A stretch of DNA of 64,000 nt from CAYTTR01 sp964440805 (GCA_964440805.1 CAYTTR010000001.1:124001-188000); one strand, 5' to 3'. Positions 1 through 9,400 are shown, counted from the first letter of the stretch. Program-made: numbers and translations. Notes: generated by a model not told the origin, from the letters alone.

Positions 1-399
1 CCTGTCTATGAAATCCCGGAGCTGTTCCGGGTCTAAATTGTTTATGGTTGAGTTTATATTCTCTACTTCGAGTTTGGCCACCCGCATAACTGTTGAGATA
101 TGATTTTTTTCCCTGGTCATAAACTTGAATCTGTCTTCAGGCATAATCATCTCTTTAGCTTCTTCGATCATTCTGGATTTCAAATGTTGAAATCCCTTGA
201 ATCCAAGGTGTTGAGCAAACCTCACAATTGTCGCCTCGCTTACTCCGGTATTTTCAGCCAATTCCTTTACCGAAAAAACTAAAATTGTCGGTTTACTCTT
301 AATCAGATAATCGGCTACTTTCTTCTCCTGCCTGGGTAATTCCGGATACTTCTTAATGATTAAATCTTTTAGACCTTTGTTCTTGATTTTCCCTTGCAT
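1..399 (-). CDS. RpiR/MurR-family transcriptional regulator, partial (3' end outside window)
   Basis: The N-terminal 133 codons of a sugar-phosphate-responsive RpiR-type repressor are visible; the rest lies beyond the window edge. The protein starts MQGKIKNKGL, and residues 20-75 carry the RpiR helix-turn-helix with the family sequence VSEATIVRFAQHLGFKGFQ. The C-terminal SIS domain that would bind a phosphosugar is not in view. The ATG at 399 is preceded by AGAGG about 6 nt upstream. Family members usually control uptake or catabolism of sugars, amino sugars or N-acetylmuramate; no target gene is visible here, so the ligand is unknown. Confidence 0.88.
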   Translation of the reverse strand, partial: MQGKIKNKGLKDLIIKKYPELPRQEKKVADYLIKSKPTILVFSVKELAENTGVSEATIVRFAQHLGFKGFQHLKSRMIEEAKEMIMPEDRFKFMTREKNHISTVMRVAKLEVENINSTINNLDPEQLRDFIDR

Positions 400-507
400 A
401 GAGAAACCTCTTTCGTTCAAATTATAAAAATAAACAAAATAACTTTATAAAGCATATAACCTACGCCAATATAACACAAATTTGCTAACATAAAAAAAAC
501 TTTTTAA

Positions 508-620
508 CCTGAATTATTTTAAAAAAAAGACCGGTACTGTTTATATCGCAATTAATATGGATAATTTAAAAGGATTTTATGAGGCGTACGAATAAAAAAG
601 ATGAGAGGTTGATAGTTTAT
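508..620 (+). repeat. Fragment of the 155-bp MITE-like repeat (left half)
   Basis: It starts with CCTGAATTATTTTAAA and then aligns with the interior of the complete copy at 27604-27758 (shared ATGgATAAtTTAAAAGgaTTTt stretch) and with the reverse complement of the copy at 31991-32145 (GGCGTACG). The right terminal repeat is absent, so this is a decayed or truncated copy. It lies in the AT-rich gap between the RpiR gene and tRNA-Asn, where I see no gene. Confidence 0.6.
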
Positions 621-661
621 TGAATAAATATTAGATTATTTGGGAGAATAGATAAAAAAAA

Positions 662-1102
662 TGGCTCCCCGGGCAGGACTCGAACCTGCAACCTAGTGGT
701 TACAAGTGTTCTCAGAATTTCTTCTGAGCTTGGACTATCTCATCACCCGCTCCAGTTGCTTGGAGGGAGGGTGTCGGGCGCTTCCCCCGGATGAGTGACT
801 CATCCGGAGTACGAGTCGAAACTCTAGTCTCTGCACCTTCCCGGAAACTTTTTAAAGCACCCGAGCTTGGCTCAGGATTACCATTTCCCGCATCCAGCGA
901 GAGGCAGGCTTCCCTGAATTCACCCGATTTTTCAACCACGATTTCTCGTGGAAGCTGCAGTCCGGCATGAACCTCTCGGTGACAATTCGCCCAAAGTAAA
1001 ATGCATTTGTCAAGTAGTCTCTTCTATCCTCATATTTTCGACTATCACCCATAAGGTTCAATCTCCTACAGCCACCCGCTCTGCCAATTGAGCTACCGGG
1101 GA
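662..1102 (-). tRNA. tRNA-Asn(GTT) interrupted by a group I intron
   Basis: The 5' exon is 1102-1068 (35 nt) and the 3' exon is 702-662 (41 nt including an encoded CCA). Joined, they give a 76-nt cloverleaf: acceptor TCCCCGG/CCGGGGA, D-arm GCTC/GAGC, anticodon stem GGTGG/CCACT, loop CTGTTAA with anticodon GTT, T-stem GCAGG/CCTGC with loop TTCGAGT, discriminator G. The insertion falls after U35, inside the anticodon. The gene can work only if the 365-nt insert is spliced out. The identity rests on the GTT anticodon and the overall Asn-like sequence. Confidence 0.93.
703..1067 (-). ncRNA. Group I self-splicing intron in tRNA-Asn anticodon loop
   Basis: The minus strand shows the conserved core segments in order: P (TTCAGGGAAG, about 909-921), Q (AATCCTGAGCC, 869-879), R (GTGCAGAGACTAG, 822-836) and S (GAGATAGTCC, 732-741). 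P and Q pair through TCAGG/CCTGA (P4); R and S pair through GACTA/TAGTC (P7). A perfect hairpin at 787-807 sits between R and S (P8), a CTCAGAA/TTCTGAG hairpin follows S (P9, 711-730), and a GAAA-capped hairpin lies near the 5' end. The 5' exon ends in U and the intron ends in G, as the mechanism requires. P/Q/R resemble the IC3-type introns of cyanobacterial tRNA-Leu. There is no homing-endonuclease ORF. A candidate guide (AUAGUC near 1042) could pair with the 5' exon, but the usual G-U at the splice site is not obvious. Confidence 0.9.
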
Positions 1103-1160
1103 GCAAGAGTAAGTAATTTAGCAAAATTTTGGAGAATAAGCAATATGTTCCTTTCTCTTT

Positions 1161-1931
1161 TTACCACCTATAGCCTGCCTGCTTTATCTTTTTCCGGTAA
1201 TCATCTCCTAAAACTTCCACTATCTTACACATCTCGTAAATCCTCGACCTCAGCCTCTCCCCCACTCTGTCGACCAGAGTTACATCGTCCTTTTTGAAAA
1301 TATCCTGCCGCCTGTCTTCTACATCCTCTTCCTTATCAGGATAGTTGGAAGTGAAGATGGTAAGTTTCTTGTTTATATAGCGGTGGTTTATGATGTAAAA
1401 AACCATTTCTTCCACCCAGGCGGTAGTTCTCTTTGCCCCCAGTTCATCAAGAACTAGAACATCGGCCCGGAAGACCGGATTAAGCACTTCGCTTTCACTT
1501 AAAGGAGAATCAGGAGAGTAGCTTGCCTGGATATTGTGTATTAGCTCCCTGAAATCACAGAAATAACAAGAGGTTTTCTTTTCTTTTATAAGCTCCTTGA
1601 TGATTCCAACTGATAGGTGTGTCTTTCCCACTCCTGGAGAACCAAGTAAAAGGATTCCGGAGTTCAGGACAGGGAAATCTTTGACAAACTTGCGGGCTAT
1701 CTTCAAGGCTCTACGATGGGAAGGATGGTGCTCCTCAAAATTATCCAGGGAGCAATATTCATAACGCCGGGGGATTGAGGCTTGCTTTAAAAGAACTTCT
1801 TTCCTTTTGTCAGTAAAACAACGACATCTCCTGGCAACTCTCAGGCCTTCTTTTTCTTCCAGAACCCAACCGGTTCCTCCACAACGGGAACATTCTTTCC
1901 TGGTTTCCCTGTTCATGTTTTTTTCAGGCAT
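1161..1931 (-). CDS. DnaC/IstB-like AAA+ ATPase with N-terminal zinc motif
   Basis: A 256-residue ATP-binding protein of the DnaC/DnaI helicase-loader family. Walker A GSPGVGKT is at residues 97-104 and Walker B VLVLDELG at about 158. The N-terminus has CSRCGGTG followed by CRC around residues 15-38, a likely zinc-binding ribbon as seen in DnaI-type loaders. In the family this protein delivers the replicative helicase to single-stranded DNA; here that is inferred. The ATG shares one base with the stop of the upstream sigma-factor gene (TAATG), so the two are translationally coupled. It is the last gene of the dnaK operon, an unusual place for a helicase loader. Confidence 0.85.
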   Translation of the reverse strand: MPEKNMNRETRKECSRCGGTGWVLEEKEGLRVARRCRCFTDKRKEVLLKQASIPRRYEYCSLDNFEEHHPSHRRALKIARKFVKDFPVLNSGILLLGSPGVGKTHLSVGIIKELIKEKKTSCYFCDFRELIHNIQASYSPDSPLSESEVLNPVFRADVLVLDELGAKRTTAWVEEMVFYIINHRYINKKLTIFTSNYPDKEEDVEDRRQDIFKKDDVTLVDRVGERLRSRIYEMCKIVEVLGDDYRKKIKQAGYRW

Positions 1932-2779
1932 TAGTTTAAGTATCCTCTTAGTTGACTCAGCTTATGAGATTGAGCCAACTTTCGTTTAGCCTTTTTTTCT
2001 ATCTGCCGGATGCGTTCCCTAGTCAAATCAAGGTAATCGCCTATCTCCTGTAAAGTACGCGGCTGGTCATCATCCAGGCCGAAACGTAATTTTAACACGA
2101 GTGCCTCTTTCTCATCCAGTTCTTTTAAAATTTCTCTTACCTGATCCTCAATAGAATTTTTAATTATCTGGTATTCAACTGAAGGGGTAACAGAGTCTTC
2201 CAATTTGTCTTCAACTTCCATTTCGTCATCGTAGAGACGGTCACTCAGTGATATATCCCGTCCATCAAGAATTTCCATATCCTCAATATCCTCAAGGGCA
2301 AGCCCCATCCGTTCAGCCACTTCTTTCCGGGATGGCTCTCTTCCCAACTCCTTTTTTAGCTCTGTCCTTACCCTCTTCATCTCAGAAATCCGATCGGAAA
2401 CCCTCTGTGGAAGATGATAGATGCGGGAATAACTGGTCAGGGCATGGATTATAGCCTGACGTATCCACCAAACGGCATAAGAGATAAATTTGACATTCCG
2501 TTTGGGGTCAAATCGCTTGGCTGCTTCAATCAAACCCAGATTTCCCTCGTGGATTAAATCAAGAAGACTTAATCCCATTCCCTGGTATTTTTTGACATAA
2601 GAAACCACAAAACGAAGATTGGATTCAATAAGTTTTTTGAGAGCCTTTCTATCCCCTTGCTGAATTCGCCCTCCCAGTTCTTTTTCCTCTTGGGGAGTCA
2701 AGAGCGGGTAACGGGAGATTTGCTGAAGATAAAGCTTTAAGTTCTTTGAGTCAAGCGAGCTTTTAGTGTCATCTCTCAT
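1931..2779 (-). CDS. RpoD-like sigma-70 family RNA polymerase sigma factor
   Basis: A 282-residue sigma factor with region 1.2 (LYLQQISRYPLLTPQEEKEL), the 2.1-2.4 core (NLRFVVSYVKKYQ, DLIHEGNLGLIEAAKRFD, KFISYAVWWIRQAI), region 3 and a C-terminal region 4 helix-turn-helix (RTLQEIGDYLDLTRERIRQIE). It lacks the long region 1.1 of housekeeping RpoD, so it is a group 2-like or short primary sigma; RpoH-like function is possible from its position. It overlaps hspR by 11 nt upstream and the ATPase by 1 nt downstream. Co-transcription with dnaK, dnaJ and the HspR repressor suggests synthesis rises under heat stress. Region 2.4 KFISYAVWWIRQAI is close to the housekeeping type, so -35/-10 recognition is probably of the ordinary kind. 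Confidence 0.9.
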   Translation of the reverse strand: MRDDTKSSLDSKNLKLYLQQISRYPLLTPQEEKELGGRIQQGDRKALKKLIESNLRFVVSYVKKYQGMGLSLLDLIHEGNLGLIEAAKRFDPKRNVKFISYAVWWIRQAIIHALTSYSRIYHLPQRVSDRISEMKRVRTELKKELGREPSRKEVAERMGLALEDIEDMEILDGRDISLSDRLYDDEMEVEDKLEDSVTPSVEYQIIKNSIEDQVREILKELDEKEALVLKLRFGLDDDQPRTLQEIGDYLDLTRERIRQIEKKAKRKLAQSHKLSQLRGYLN

Positions 2780-3191
2780 TCTTCTCTGGCTCTTCGGGAG
2801 CTTTCTTCCATTTTACCACTTTTGAGGCTGCTATGCGAACTATGGCGTTCCGGCGGGCCTCGAATTCATCTTCCTTCCCCTCAAAGAATTCCTGGCGGAT
2901 ATATTCGAGAAGTTTATTTATTTCCCTTTCCATCCCCCCCATTTTCTGCCTCATGTTGAGAATAATTTCTACTCCGGCCAGATTGACTCCTAAGTCCCGG
3001 GTAAGGTTCAAGATTATTTCCAATCGTCGCAGGTCTTCGTCCGAATAAAGACGCGTATTACCCTCACTCCTTGAAGGTTGAAGCAATCCTTCTCTTTCAT
3101 AAAGACGAAGTGTCTGAGGATGGACATCATACATACTGGCCACAGCACTTATATGATAATATTTCTTGCCACTATCCCTTTCATCCGGCAT
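2769..3191 (-). CDS. hspR: HspR, MerR-family heat-shock repressor
   Basis: A 140-residue MerR-type regulator. The N-terminus YYHISAVASMYDVHPQTLRLYEREGLL is the characteristic HspR winged-helix DNA-binding motif, followed by RSEGNTRLYSDEDLRRLE and a coiled-coil segment rich in Glu/Lys. HspR represses dnaK-type operons by binding HAIR inverted repeats and uses DnaK as co-repressor. Placement just after dnaJ (1-nt gap) and before a sigma factor fits autoregulation of the whole operon. I do not see a good CTTGAGT-N7-ACTCAAG site upstream of dnaK, so the operator may be diverged. Confidence 0.92.
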   Translation of the reverse strand: MPDERDSGKKYYHISAVASMYDVHPQTLRLYEREGLLQPSRSEGNTRLYSDEDLRRLEIILNLTRDLGVNLAGVEIILNMRQKMGGMEREINKLLEYIRQEFFEGKEDEFEARRNAIVRIAASKVVKWKKAPEEPEKNER

Positions 3192-3192
3192 T

Positions 3193-4302
3193 TCAGCCTC
3201 CCCTTATTCCTGCTCTTGGATTCTGTTGGGCTACTTTTTCCAGTTCTTTCATTATTTCTCTTATCCGGACATCATCAAAGGGAGGCGGTACAATATATAC
3301 TTCCACAAACTGATCACCCCTGGCTTTCCGACCGGGAAAGGAAGCACCTTTCCCGCGCAGTCTGAATTTCTGGCCTGATTTAGTTCCAGGTGGAATGCGG
3401 ATGGTTGATTTTCCATCAATGGTGGGAACATCCATCTTAGCTCCCAAGGTGGCCTCAGGCACAGTAATGGGAACCCGCACCAGAATGTTTGATCCCTCTC
3501 TTTTGAAGAAAGGATGGGAATCCACCTGGATGGTGATGAAAAGATCTCCAGGCAGGCCTCCGTTCCGCCCGGCATTTCCTTTACCAGCAAGGCGTACACG
3601 TGAGCCAGTGTTCACTCCTTGAGGAATACGGACATTGATAAGAGAAGTTTGTTGAGCCAGGCCGCTTCCGCCACAGTTAGGACAAGCCTGACCAGGAGCT
3701 TTACCAGTCCCTCCGCACTGATAACAGGTTGTTGAGAATCGCATGAAACCACGCTGCATAGTACTCTGGCCCTTCCCGCTGCAAGCTGGGCAAGGACCGG
3801 AACCGCTGGTCTGATAATACCCCCGGCCGCTGCAGCGGGGACAGGTTACCATGCGAGTTAAGCGAATTTTAGTTTGAATTCCCCTGACGGCATCCATAAA
3901 GCCAACCCGCATAGTGTAATGAAGATCTTCTCCCTTAGCGGGATGGGCGGATGGAGCACCACGTTGTTCGGTTCGGAACATCCTTTCAAAAATATCTCCA
4001 AAGGGAGTGGAACCGAAATCTGAGAAATCGAAACCCTCAAAACCGGAGAATCCCTCTTGCTGGGAAGCACCGGGTGGCACATCTCCTACATGGCCGAACC
4101 GATCGTACTGACTGCGTTTCTTGGGATCATTTAGAACCGCATAAGCTTCTTGAATTTCTTTGAATCTTGCTTCAGCAGCCTTGTCACCAGGATTGAGATC
4201 GGGATGATATTTCCGGGCAAGCTTCCGGTAAGCTTTTTTTATGTCGGCCTGGGAAGCCTTGCGGTCAACTCCGAGAACCTCATAATAGTCCCTCTTGGCC
4301 AT
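3193..4302 (-). CDS. dnaJ: Chaperone protein DnaJ
   Basis: The Hsp40 co-chaperone that stimulates DnaK ATPase and delivers unfolded substrates. The J domain ([14 protein letters not shown] in KYHPDLNPG) is followed by a G/F-rich linker, four CxxCxGxG zinc repeats ([32 protein letters not shown]) and the C-terminal substrate domains, 369 residues in all. I start it at the ATG at 4302, which gives the canonical [11 protein letters not shown] and has AAAGGTG upstream; an upstream TTG at 4320 would add six residues. It lies 56 nt downstream of dnaK. No grpE is seen in this operon. Confidence 0.95.
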   Translation of the reverse strand: MAKRDYYEVLGVDRKASQADIKKAYRKLARKYHPDLNPGDKAAEARFKEIQEAYAVLNDPKKRSQYDRFGHVGDVPPGASQQEGFSGFEGFDFSDFGSTPFGDIFERMFRTEQRGAPSAHPAKGEDLHYTMRVGFMDAVRGIQTKIRLTRMVTCPRCSGRGYYQTSGSGPCPACSGKGQSTMQRGFMRFSTTCYQCGGTGKAPGQACPNCGGSGLAQQTSLINVRIPQGVNTGSRVRLAGKGNAGRNGGLPGDLFITIQVDSHPFFKREGSNILVRVPITVPEATLGAKMDVPTIDGKSTIRIPPGTKSGQKFRLRGKGASFPGRKARGDQFVEVYIVPPPFDDVRIREIMKELEKVAQQNPRAGIRGG

Positions 4303-4358
4303 CTCCGAGGCACCTTTCAACCGTGATTAACGGTTTGGATGATGAAAGTCAAGGTCGT

Positions 4359-6299
4359 TTACTTCTGATCTTCATCAACCACTTCAGCGTCGATTACATC
4401 TTCTTCTTCCTGCTTGGCTTCCTGCTTGGCTTCCTGCTCTCCGCCAGCCTGAGCACCTTCCTGTTGCTGTTCCGAACTTCCCGCCTGGGCTTGCTGTTGA
4501 GCAGTCTGCTGGTAAAGGATTTCTGAAATTTTATGGGAAACCTGTGAGAGTTTCTCCATAGCTTGCTTTATCTGCTCAGCGTTGTCACTCTCAATAGCTT
4601 TCCTGGTATTGTCGATTTCCTGCTGAATTCTCTTAGCGTCATCTTCAGGAATTTTTTCCTTGTTGTCACGCAGAAGTTTCTCCAGATTATACACCATCTG
4701 GTCTGCTTGGTTCTTGGTTTCAATAAACTCGCGGCGTTTTTTATCCTCTTCAGAGTGAGCCTCGGCATCTTTGACCATTCTCTGGATTTCACCTTCATCA
4801 AGTCCGCTGTGACCGGTAATAGTTATAGCTTGTTGCTTTCCCGTTCCCAGATCCTTGGCTGATACATGAAGAATTCCATTGGCATCAATATCAAAAGTAA
4901 CTTCAATCTTGGGCACCCCTCGTGGTGCTGGCGGAATTCCATCAAGGTGAAAGCGGCCGAGGCTCCGGTTATCCTTAGCCATTTCCCGCTCACCCTGGAG
5001 AACATGAATTTCCACACTGGGCTGATTATCAGAGGCAGTAGAGAATATCTCGGTCTTCTTGGTAGGAATAGTTGTGTTCCGGGGAATCATCTTGGTAAAA
5101 ACACTTCCCAGCGTCTCTATTCCCAGGGTCAAAGGAGTTACATCCAGAAGCAGAACATCCTTGACATCACCACCGAGGACAGCTCCCTGAATGGCAGCAC
5201 CAGCAGCCACTACCTCGTCTGGATTGACTCCCTTGTGCGGTTCTCTTTTAAAAAGTTCTTTAACCAGTTTCTGGACCTTTGGGATACGGGTTGAGCCCCC
5301 AACCAGAATTATTTCGTTAATCTCTTCAGGTTTTAATCCGGCATCTTCGAGCGCCTGGATACAGGGTTGTTTGGTCCTCTCGATAAGATCCTCCATTAGC
5401 TGTTCGAGCTTAGAGCGGGAAAGCTTCATCAGCAGATGACGGGGACCAGAAGCATCAGCGGTGATAAAGGGAAGATTGATCTCTGTTTCCATGGTTGAAG
5501 AAAGCTCTATCTTGGCTTTTTCTGCTGCTTCTTTTAAACGCTGCAGAGCCATTCTGTCCTTGGACAGATCAATCCCTGATTCCTTCTTAAACTCTTCAAC
5601 CAGCCAATCCTGGACTCTCTGGTCGATATCGTCTCCACCGAGGTGAGTGTCACCGTTGGTTGATTTAACTTCCACAACTCCTTCGCCCACTTCAAGAATG
5701 GAGATATCAAAAGTACCACCGCCAAAGTCATAAACAGCGATAACCTGATCTTTTTTTCGGTCCATTCCATAGGCCAAGGCTGCTGCTGTCGGTTCATTGA
5801 TTATCCGGACAACTTCCAGCCCAGCAATCCGCCCGGCATCCTTAGTGGCTTTACGCTGAGCATCGTTAAAGTAAGCGGGAACAGTGATAACAGCTTTTGC
5901 CACTTTTTCCCCCAGATATTCTTCAGCTGCTTTTTTGAGCTTCTGCAAAATCATGGCTGATATCTGGGGTGGAGCATATTCCTTATTCTGGGCCACGCTT
6001 CTTACGTCTCCATTGGAAGCCTTGGTAACTTTAAAAGGAACCTGCTCGATCTCTTTCTCAACTTCGTTATAACGCCTCCCCATGAACCGCTTGATTGAAT
6101 ATATAGTATTCAGCGGGTTGGTAACCCTCTGCCGCTTGGCAACCTGCCCGACCAGAATTTCACCTTTGTCGGTGAAAGCAACCACTGATGGCGTGGTGCG
6201 TCCCCCTTCTTCATTAGGTATAATGATGGGCTTGTCACCTTCAGCAACAGCCACCACTGAATTGGTCGTTCCTAAGTCAATTCCAATGATTTTAGCCAT
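4359..6299 (-). CDS. dnaK: Chaperone protein DnaK (Hsp70)
   Basis: A full-length 646-residue Hsp70 that folds and protects proteins in the cytoplasm by ATP-driven cycles with DnaJ and GrpE. Signatures visible include [14 protein letters not shown] at the N-terminus, [25 protein letters not shown] and the linker [15 protein letters not shown] before the substrate-binding domain. The C-terminus is Gln/Glu/Ala rich and ends VVDEDQK, close to the EEVD-like tail of bacterial DnaKs. The start has GAGGAATTACAA upstream and a strong promoter about 45 nt further up. First gene of dnaK-dnaJ-hspR-sigma-ATPase. Confidence 0.98.
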   Translation of the reverse strand: MAKIIGIDLGTTNSVVAVAEGDKPIIIPNEEGGRTTPSVVAFTDKGEILVGQVAKRQRVTNPLNTIYSIKRFMGRRYNEVEKEIEQVPFKVTKASNGDVRSVAQNKEYAPPQISAMILQKLKKAAEEYLGEKVAKAVITVPAYFNDAQRKATKDAGRIAGLEVVRIINEPTAAALAYGMDRKKDQVIAVYDFGGGTFDISILEVGEGVVEVKSTNGDTHLGGDDIDQRVQDWLVEEFKKESGIDLSKDRMALQRLKEAAEKAKIELSSTMETEINLPFITADASGPRHLLMKLSRSKLEQLMEDLIERTKQPCIQALEDAGLKPEEINEIILVGGSTRIPKVQKLVKELFKREPHKGVNPDEVVAAGAAIQGAVLGGDVKDVLLLDVTPLTLGIETLGSVFTKMIPRNTTIPTKKTEIFSTASDNQPSVEIHVLQGEREMAKDNRSLGRFHLDGIPPAPRGVPKIEVTFDIDANGILHVSAKDLGTGKQQAITITGHSGLDEGEIQRMVKDAEAHSEEDKKRREFIETKNQADQMVYNLEKLLRDNKEKIPEDDAKRIQQEIDNTRKAIESDNAEQIKQAMEKLSQVSHKISEILYQQTAQQQAQAGSSEQQQEGAQAGGEQEAKQEAKQEEEDVIDAEVVDEDQK

Positions 6300-6341
6300 T
6301 TGTAATTCCTCCTGAAATTTTTACTATGTAAGCACATTAAT

Positions 6342-6370
6342 AATATAAAATTTTAGTGCGATATTGTCAA
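6342..6370 (-). promoter_or_regulatory. Sigma-70 promoter of the dnaK operon
   Basis: On the minus strand TTGACA (6370-6365) is separated by exactly 17 nt from TATATT (6347-6342). The predicted transcript starts near 6335, giving a leader of about 35 nt with a GGAGG-type ribosome site before the dnaK ATG. No CIRCE element is present, and no convincing HspR HAIR box was found; the -35 is embedded in CTTGAC, which resembles half a HAIR site. Confidence 0.75.
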
Positions 6371-6513
6371 GGTTTATTAATCGGGGCTTATTATTACTTA
6401 AATTGACCTGTTTAACCTGAACTATTAACTATACATACTTATTATCTGCATCATAAAAATTCATTTAAGCTGTTCACCATTATAGATATTAGCTTTTTTA
6501 TGAATAATTCAGT

Positions 6514-7401
6514 TCAAATACATTTTTCATAGTAATCAAGCTGGGCTGCTTGAAAAGCAGTGGTTGTCCAGCACCGGCTATATATAACCATTTGTCCCAA
6601 AATGAAAGCCACTAATACTCCCATTATTGAACTTGTCGGAACCAACGATCTAACAAACCATAAAATGATGAAAAAAATCAGGCCGCTTAGAAAAACAAGG
6701 TAAAATAGGGCTAAAACCTTACCAAATCTTTTAAAAATAAATCCTGTAGCTGCCAGAAGTGAACGGAAAACCTGGCGTGTATTTTCAATCACTATTTTAA
6801 TTCTAGCGTAATCCATAATCATTTTAATTAGAAGAACAAGAAAAATAGCTATTAAAACCCGGACGATTCCTATTGGCAAAAGCATTGGTTCGTTTTCCCC
6901 TTTACGAGTTATTAAATTTCCCAGAGGAGTAAGAAAAATGTTTATCAAAATAAAAATTAACCACAAAATCAAGGAATAAATCCAGAGAATAAAAAACCGG
7001 AAAAAGTACTTCCCTGCCCCATGAAAAAAAAGGGGCACCATGACCGGCTTCTCTGAAATTTCAGTTTTGTTTTTTCTTGGATACCTGAGGGAGAGAAGAA
7101 TGCCTCCAAAGAGAAAAAAACTAATGAAAAAGTAAAGAACCCCTATAAAAATCGTGGTTTTTATTATCATCCTAATGGCTTCACCATGGTATATAAAAAG
7201 ATCAAACAGAACGTTAAAATCCATCTTTTTAAGAAGAACATCAGCCTCAATATGAGGAGCAACTTCTCTGGTCACTAATCCAGCTACCTGAAAATAAATA
7301 AAGGATGAAAAAAGAAGGTTTACAAACCATAAAAGAATAACCAATTTCGGTCGAAGCGTGGCCTCTGAGATCCCCTTTTTATAGTTTTTTAAAATTTTCA
7401 T
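6514..7401 (-). CDS. Polytopic membrane protein of unknown function
   Basis: A 295-residue protein that I do not assign to a named family. It has about six hydrophobic segments (around residues 20-45, 78-105, 135-165, 178-200, 215-255 and 260-280) separated by short Lys/Arg-rich loops, and no catalytic motif that I recognise. The architecture resembles DUF4013-like or glycerophosphodiester-phosphodiesterase-type membrane domains, but this is only a shape similarity. It starts 10 nt after the stop of the M1-peptidase gene and is presumably co-transcribed with it. 6300-6513 contains only the dnaK promoter region and AT-rich DNA with a possible remnant (CCTGAACTATT at 6416) of the 155-bp repeat. 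Confidence 0.7.
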   Translation of the reverse strand: MKILKNYKKGISEATLRPKLVILLWFVNLLFSSFIYFQVAGLVTREVAPHIEADVLLKKMDFNVLFDLFIYHGEAIRMIIKTTIFIGVLYFFISFFLFGGILLSLRYPRKNKTEISEKPVMVPLFFHGAGKYFFRFFILWIYSLILWLIFILINIFLTPLGNLITRKGENEPMLLPIGIVRVLIAIFLVLLIKMIMDYARIKIVIENTRQVFRSLLAATGFIFKRFGKVLALFYLVFLSGLIFFIILWFVRSLVPTSSIMGVLVAFILGQMVIYSRCWTTTAFQAAQLDYYEKCI

Positions 7402-7411
7402 TTTCCTATCC

Positions 7412-9400
7412 TCAAAAAGAAATAAAAGCCAACAAATTCTGAAAGTAAAGCAGGCAACTTAATCCAGCTTTAAGAGAAAAAGACTTTTTTGGTTTTAACA
7501 CACGTTGATTGTTTAAGCGGTTGACATCAAGCACCATCTTTTCTTCAGGATCTATCCGTACAGACTTCAGCTTATACGGTTTCAGGTAAACAAATTTTTG
7601 CCACCGTTCCCTTCCATCCCATTTTTCCAGAATCTCATCCCCGTTTTCGAAGGTGATCAATATTTCTTGAGGAAAAAAAAGCTCCCCTTTTCTAACGATT
7701 GTGACCTGACTGCGGTACATTTTCTCATTTTTGCTTTCTTCTTCATTTATTGTCTTAACTCCGGTTTCTCTGTCCGCATTCTTTTTGTTAGCTTCCCTTT
7801 CTCCGATCATTTCACCATTGAAATAACCCTGGGGAGGTTTGACCTCATTTGAGCTTATGGAGCCAACGGCGTAATCAAGTTTGCCAGGGCTTATAAAATA
7901 TTGCTGGAAAAACCACCCCAGATCCCTGCCGCTCACTTCTTCCGCGATCTCGATAAAATCATTGGTTGTTGGATGACGAAATTTCCAGCGCTCATAGTAA
8001 GTTCGCATGATACGGGCCATAATCCCTTCTCTCAGGAATTGTTCAAGGGTGAGCAGAGTTAAGGAAGCTTTTTGATAGCTGTTTATGCTGTAGCTTCCAC
8101 CGGAATAAAATTCCCAGCTTTTCTTGAGGATTGGATCGAGCTTCGACGATAGGGCTACTTGTACCCGTTGTAACAAGACATCACTGACTTTAAACCACCC
8201 CAGGTTAATCATGGAAGATTCTTCTCCGTAATATTTAGCCATTGCTTTGGCCTCAGAATAGGAATTTATTCCTTCATCAAGCCAAGGTTCTTCAAATTCG
8301 TTTGAAGCCACAATACCATACCAGTAATTGTGACCGAACTCATGAATGGTGACTATTTCGGGTAAAAGAAGGCCCCTTGGAATAAAAGATGCGGTCATGG
8401 AAGTAAAAAGGGTGGGATACTCCATACCTCCTGCTCCAGCAGCTATGAGAGGTGGATCAACAAGGGTTATGGTGGGATAAGGATAGGGGCCGTAATTACA
8501 GCTATAGAATTCTATTCCGTTTTTAAGAGATTCCAGGAATCTATCTTTATGCTTGAGGTGGTGCTGGTGAATGAGAAGAATTATTTCAGTCTCGACCTGA
8601 GGTTTTTCCATTACAAAAGTTTCTCTGAATTCTACAAAATCAGGACAAGCTGTCCAGGCAAAATCGTGAATATCCTCCTGGTAGTGGACATAGGTTATGG
8701 TTCCATCCTCGTTTTCAATCCGTGATGTTCTTTTTCCAGTAGCCCCTACTATATATTCCCTGGGAACAGTTATTTCCACTTCATAGGTTCCGAAATTAGC
8801 AAAAAATTCCGAATGGGCATGATACTGGTGGCAGTTCCAGTTTCCGTCCTCCTCAAGAACGCCGATTTTTGGAAACCACTGGGCTACCATGTAAAAATTC
8901 CCGCCGAATCCCGAACGGGCAAAAACCTTTGGCAGCTTGCTGAAAAAATCTATTTCAAGAATAAGCTTTTTCCCCGGCGGAATAGGCTCGGGAAGAGTGA
9001 TTCGCATTACTGTCCGGTCCTCCTCATTTTCATCATCCGGTTGAATGTATTCCATGTTTGGTAAAAGATCCGGGCCATCTTTAATCTGGATCTTTTTAAT
9101 ATCGATATATCCCCATTCTGTTTCATTGAGCTTAAAGCTTCGATGCAGTCCCCCGCTTTCTTTCATGAAGGTTGACCGGTTATTCTTGAAGGCATTCAGG
9201 TAGAGATGGAAATGAAGTTCTGAAGCCGGAAAATTTGATGTGTTAAGCCAGCTAAGAGTTTCTTCCCCGGTGACCCCTTTTTTATCCGGGTTGAGTCTGG
9301 CCTTAATCCTGTAATCAACAACCTGTTGACTCAAGCCGGCATAAGCAAAAAGGCCAGAAAATAAAAACACAGCCAGGAACAGAATAATGTTTTTTTTCAT
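7412..9400 (-). CDS. M1-family zinc metallopeptidase, secreted
   Basis: A 662-residue gluzincin aminopeptidase-like protein. The signal peptide is MKKNIILFLAVFLFSGLFAYAG. The zinc motif HEFGHN is at about residue 352, with the third ligand Glu downstream in EPWLDEGI, and the M1 substrate loop reads GAGGMEYPT instead of the usual GAMEN, as in many bacterial periplasmic M1 relatives. It would trim peptides outside the cytoplasm, fitting a peptide-scavenging lifestyle. I start it at the ATG at 9400 because this exposes the signal peptide and has GGGGG upstream; a longer frame begins at 9445. A membrane protein follows after 10 nt. Confidence 0.9.
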   Translation of the reverse strand: MKKNIILFLAVFLFSGLFAYAGLSQQVVDYRIKARLNPDKKGVTGEETLSWLNTSNFPASELHFHLYLNAFKNNRSTFMKESGGLHRSFKLNETEWGYIDIKKIQIKDGPDLLPNMEYIQPDDENEEDRTVMRITLPEPIPPGKKLILEIDFFSKLPKVFARSGFGGNFYMVAQWFPKIGVLEEDGNWNCHQYHAHSEFFANFGTYEVEITVPREYIVGATGKRTSRIENEDGTITYVHYQEDIHDFAWTACPDFVEFRETFVMEKPQVETEIILLIHQHHLKHKDRFLESLKNGIEFYSCNYGPYPYPTITLVDPPLIAAGAGGMEYPTLFTSMTASFIPRGLLLPEIVTIHEFGHNYWYGIVASNEFEEPWLDEGINSYSEAKAMAKYYGEESSMINLGWFKVSDVLLQRVQVALSSKLDPILKKSWEFYSGGSYSINSYQKASLTLLTLEQFLREGIMARIMRTYYERWKFRHPTTNDFIEIAEEVSGRDLGWFFQQYFISPGKLDYAVGSISSNEVKPPQGYFNGEMIGEREANKKNADRETGVKTINEEESKNEKMYRSQVTIVRKGELFFPQEILITFENGDEILEKWDGRERWQKFVYLKPYKLKSVRIDPEEKMVLDVNRLNNQRVLKPKKSFSLKAGLSCLLYFQNLLAFISF

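Noticed and set aside
712..1124. Minus-strand open frames of 75 and 90 codons
   Set aside because: They cross the group I intron and tRNA exons; the structure of the catalytic core explains the sequence and no homing-endonuclease motif is seen.
6330..6360. Possible CIRCE-like inverted repeat (AGCAC...AGTGC) near the dnaK promoter
   Set aside because: Only 4-5 matching bases per arm and wrong spacing; not TTAGCACTC-N9-GAGTGCTAA. HspR is the regulator present.
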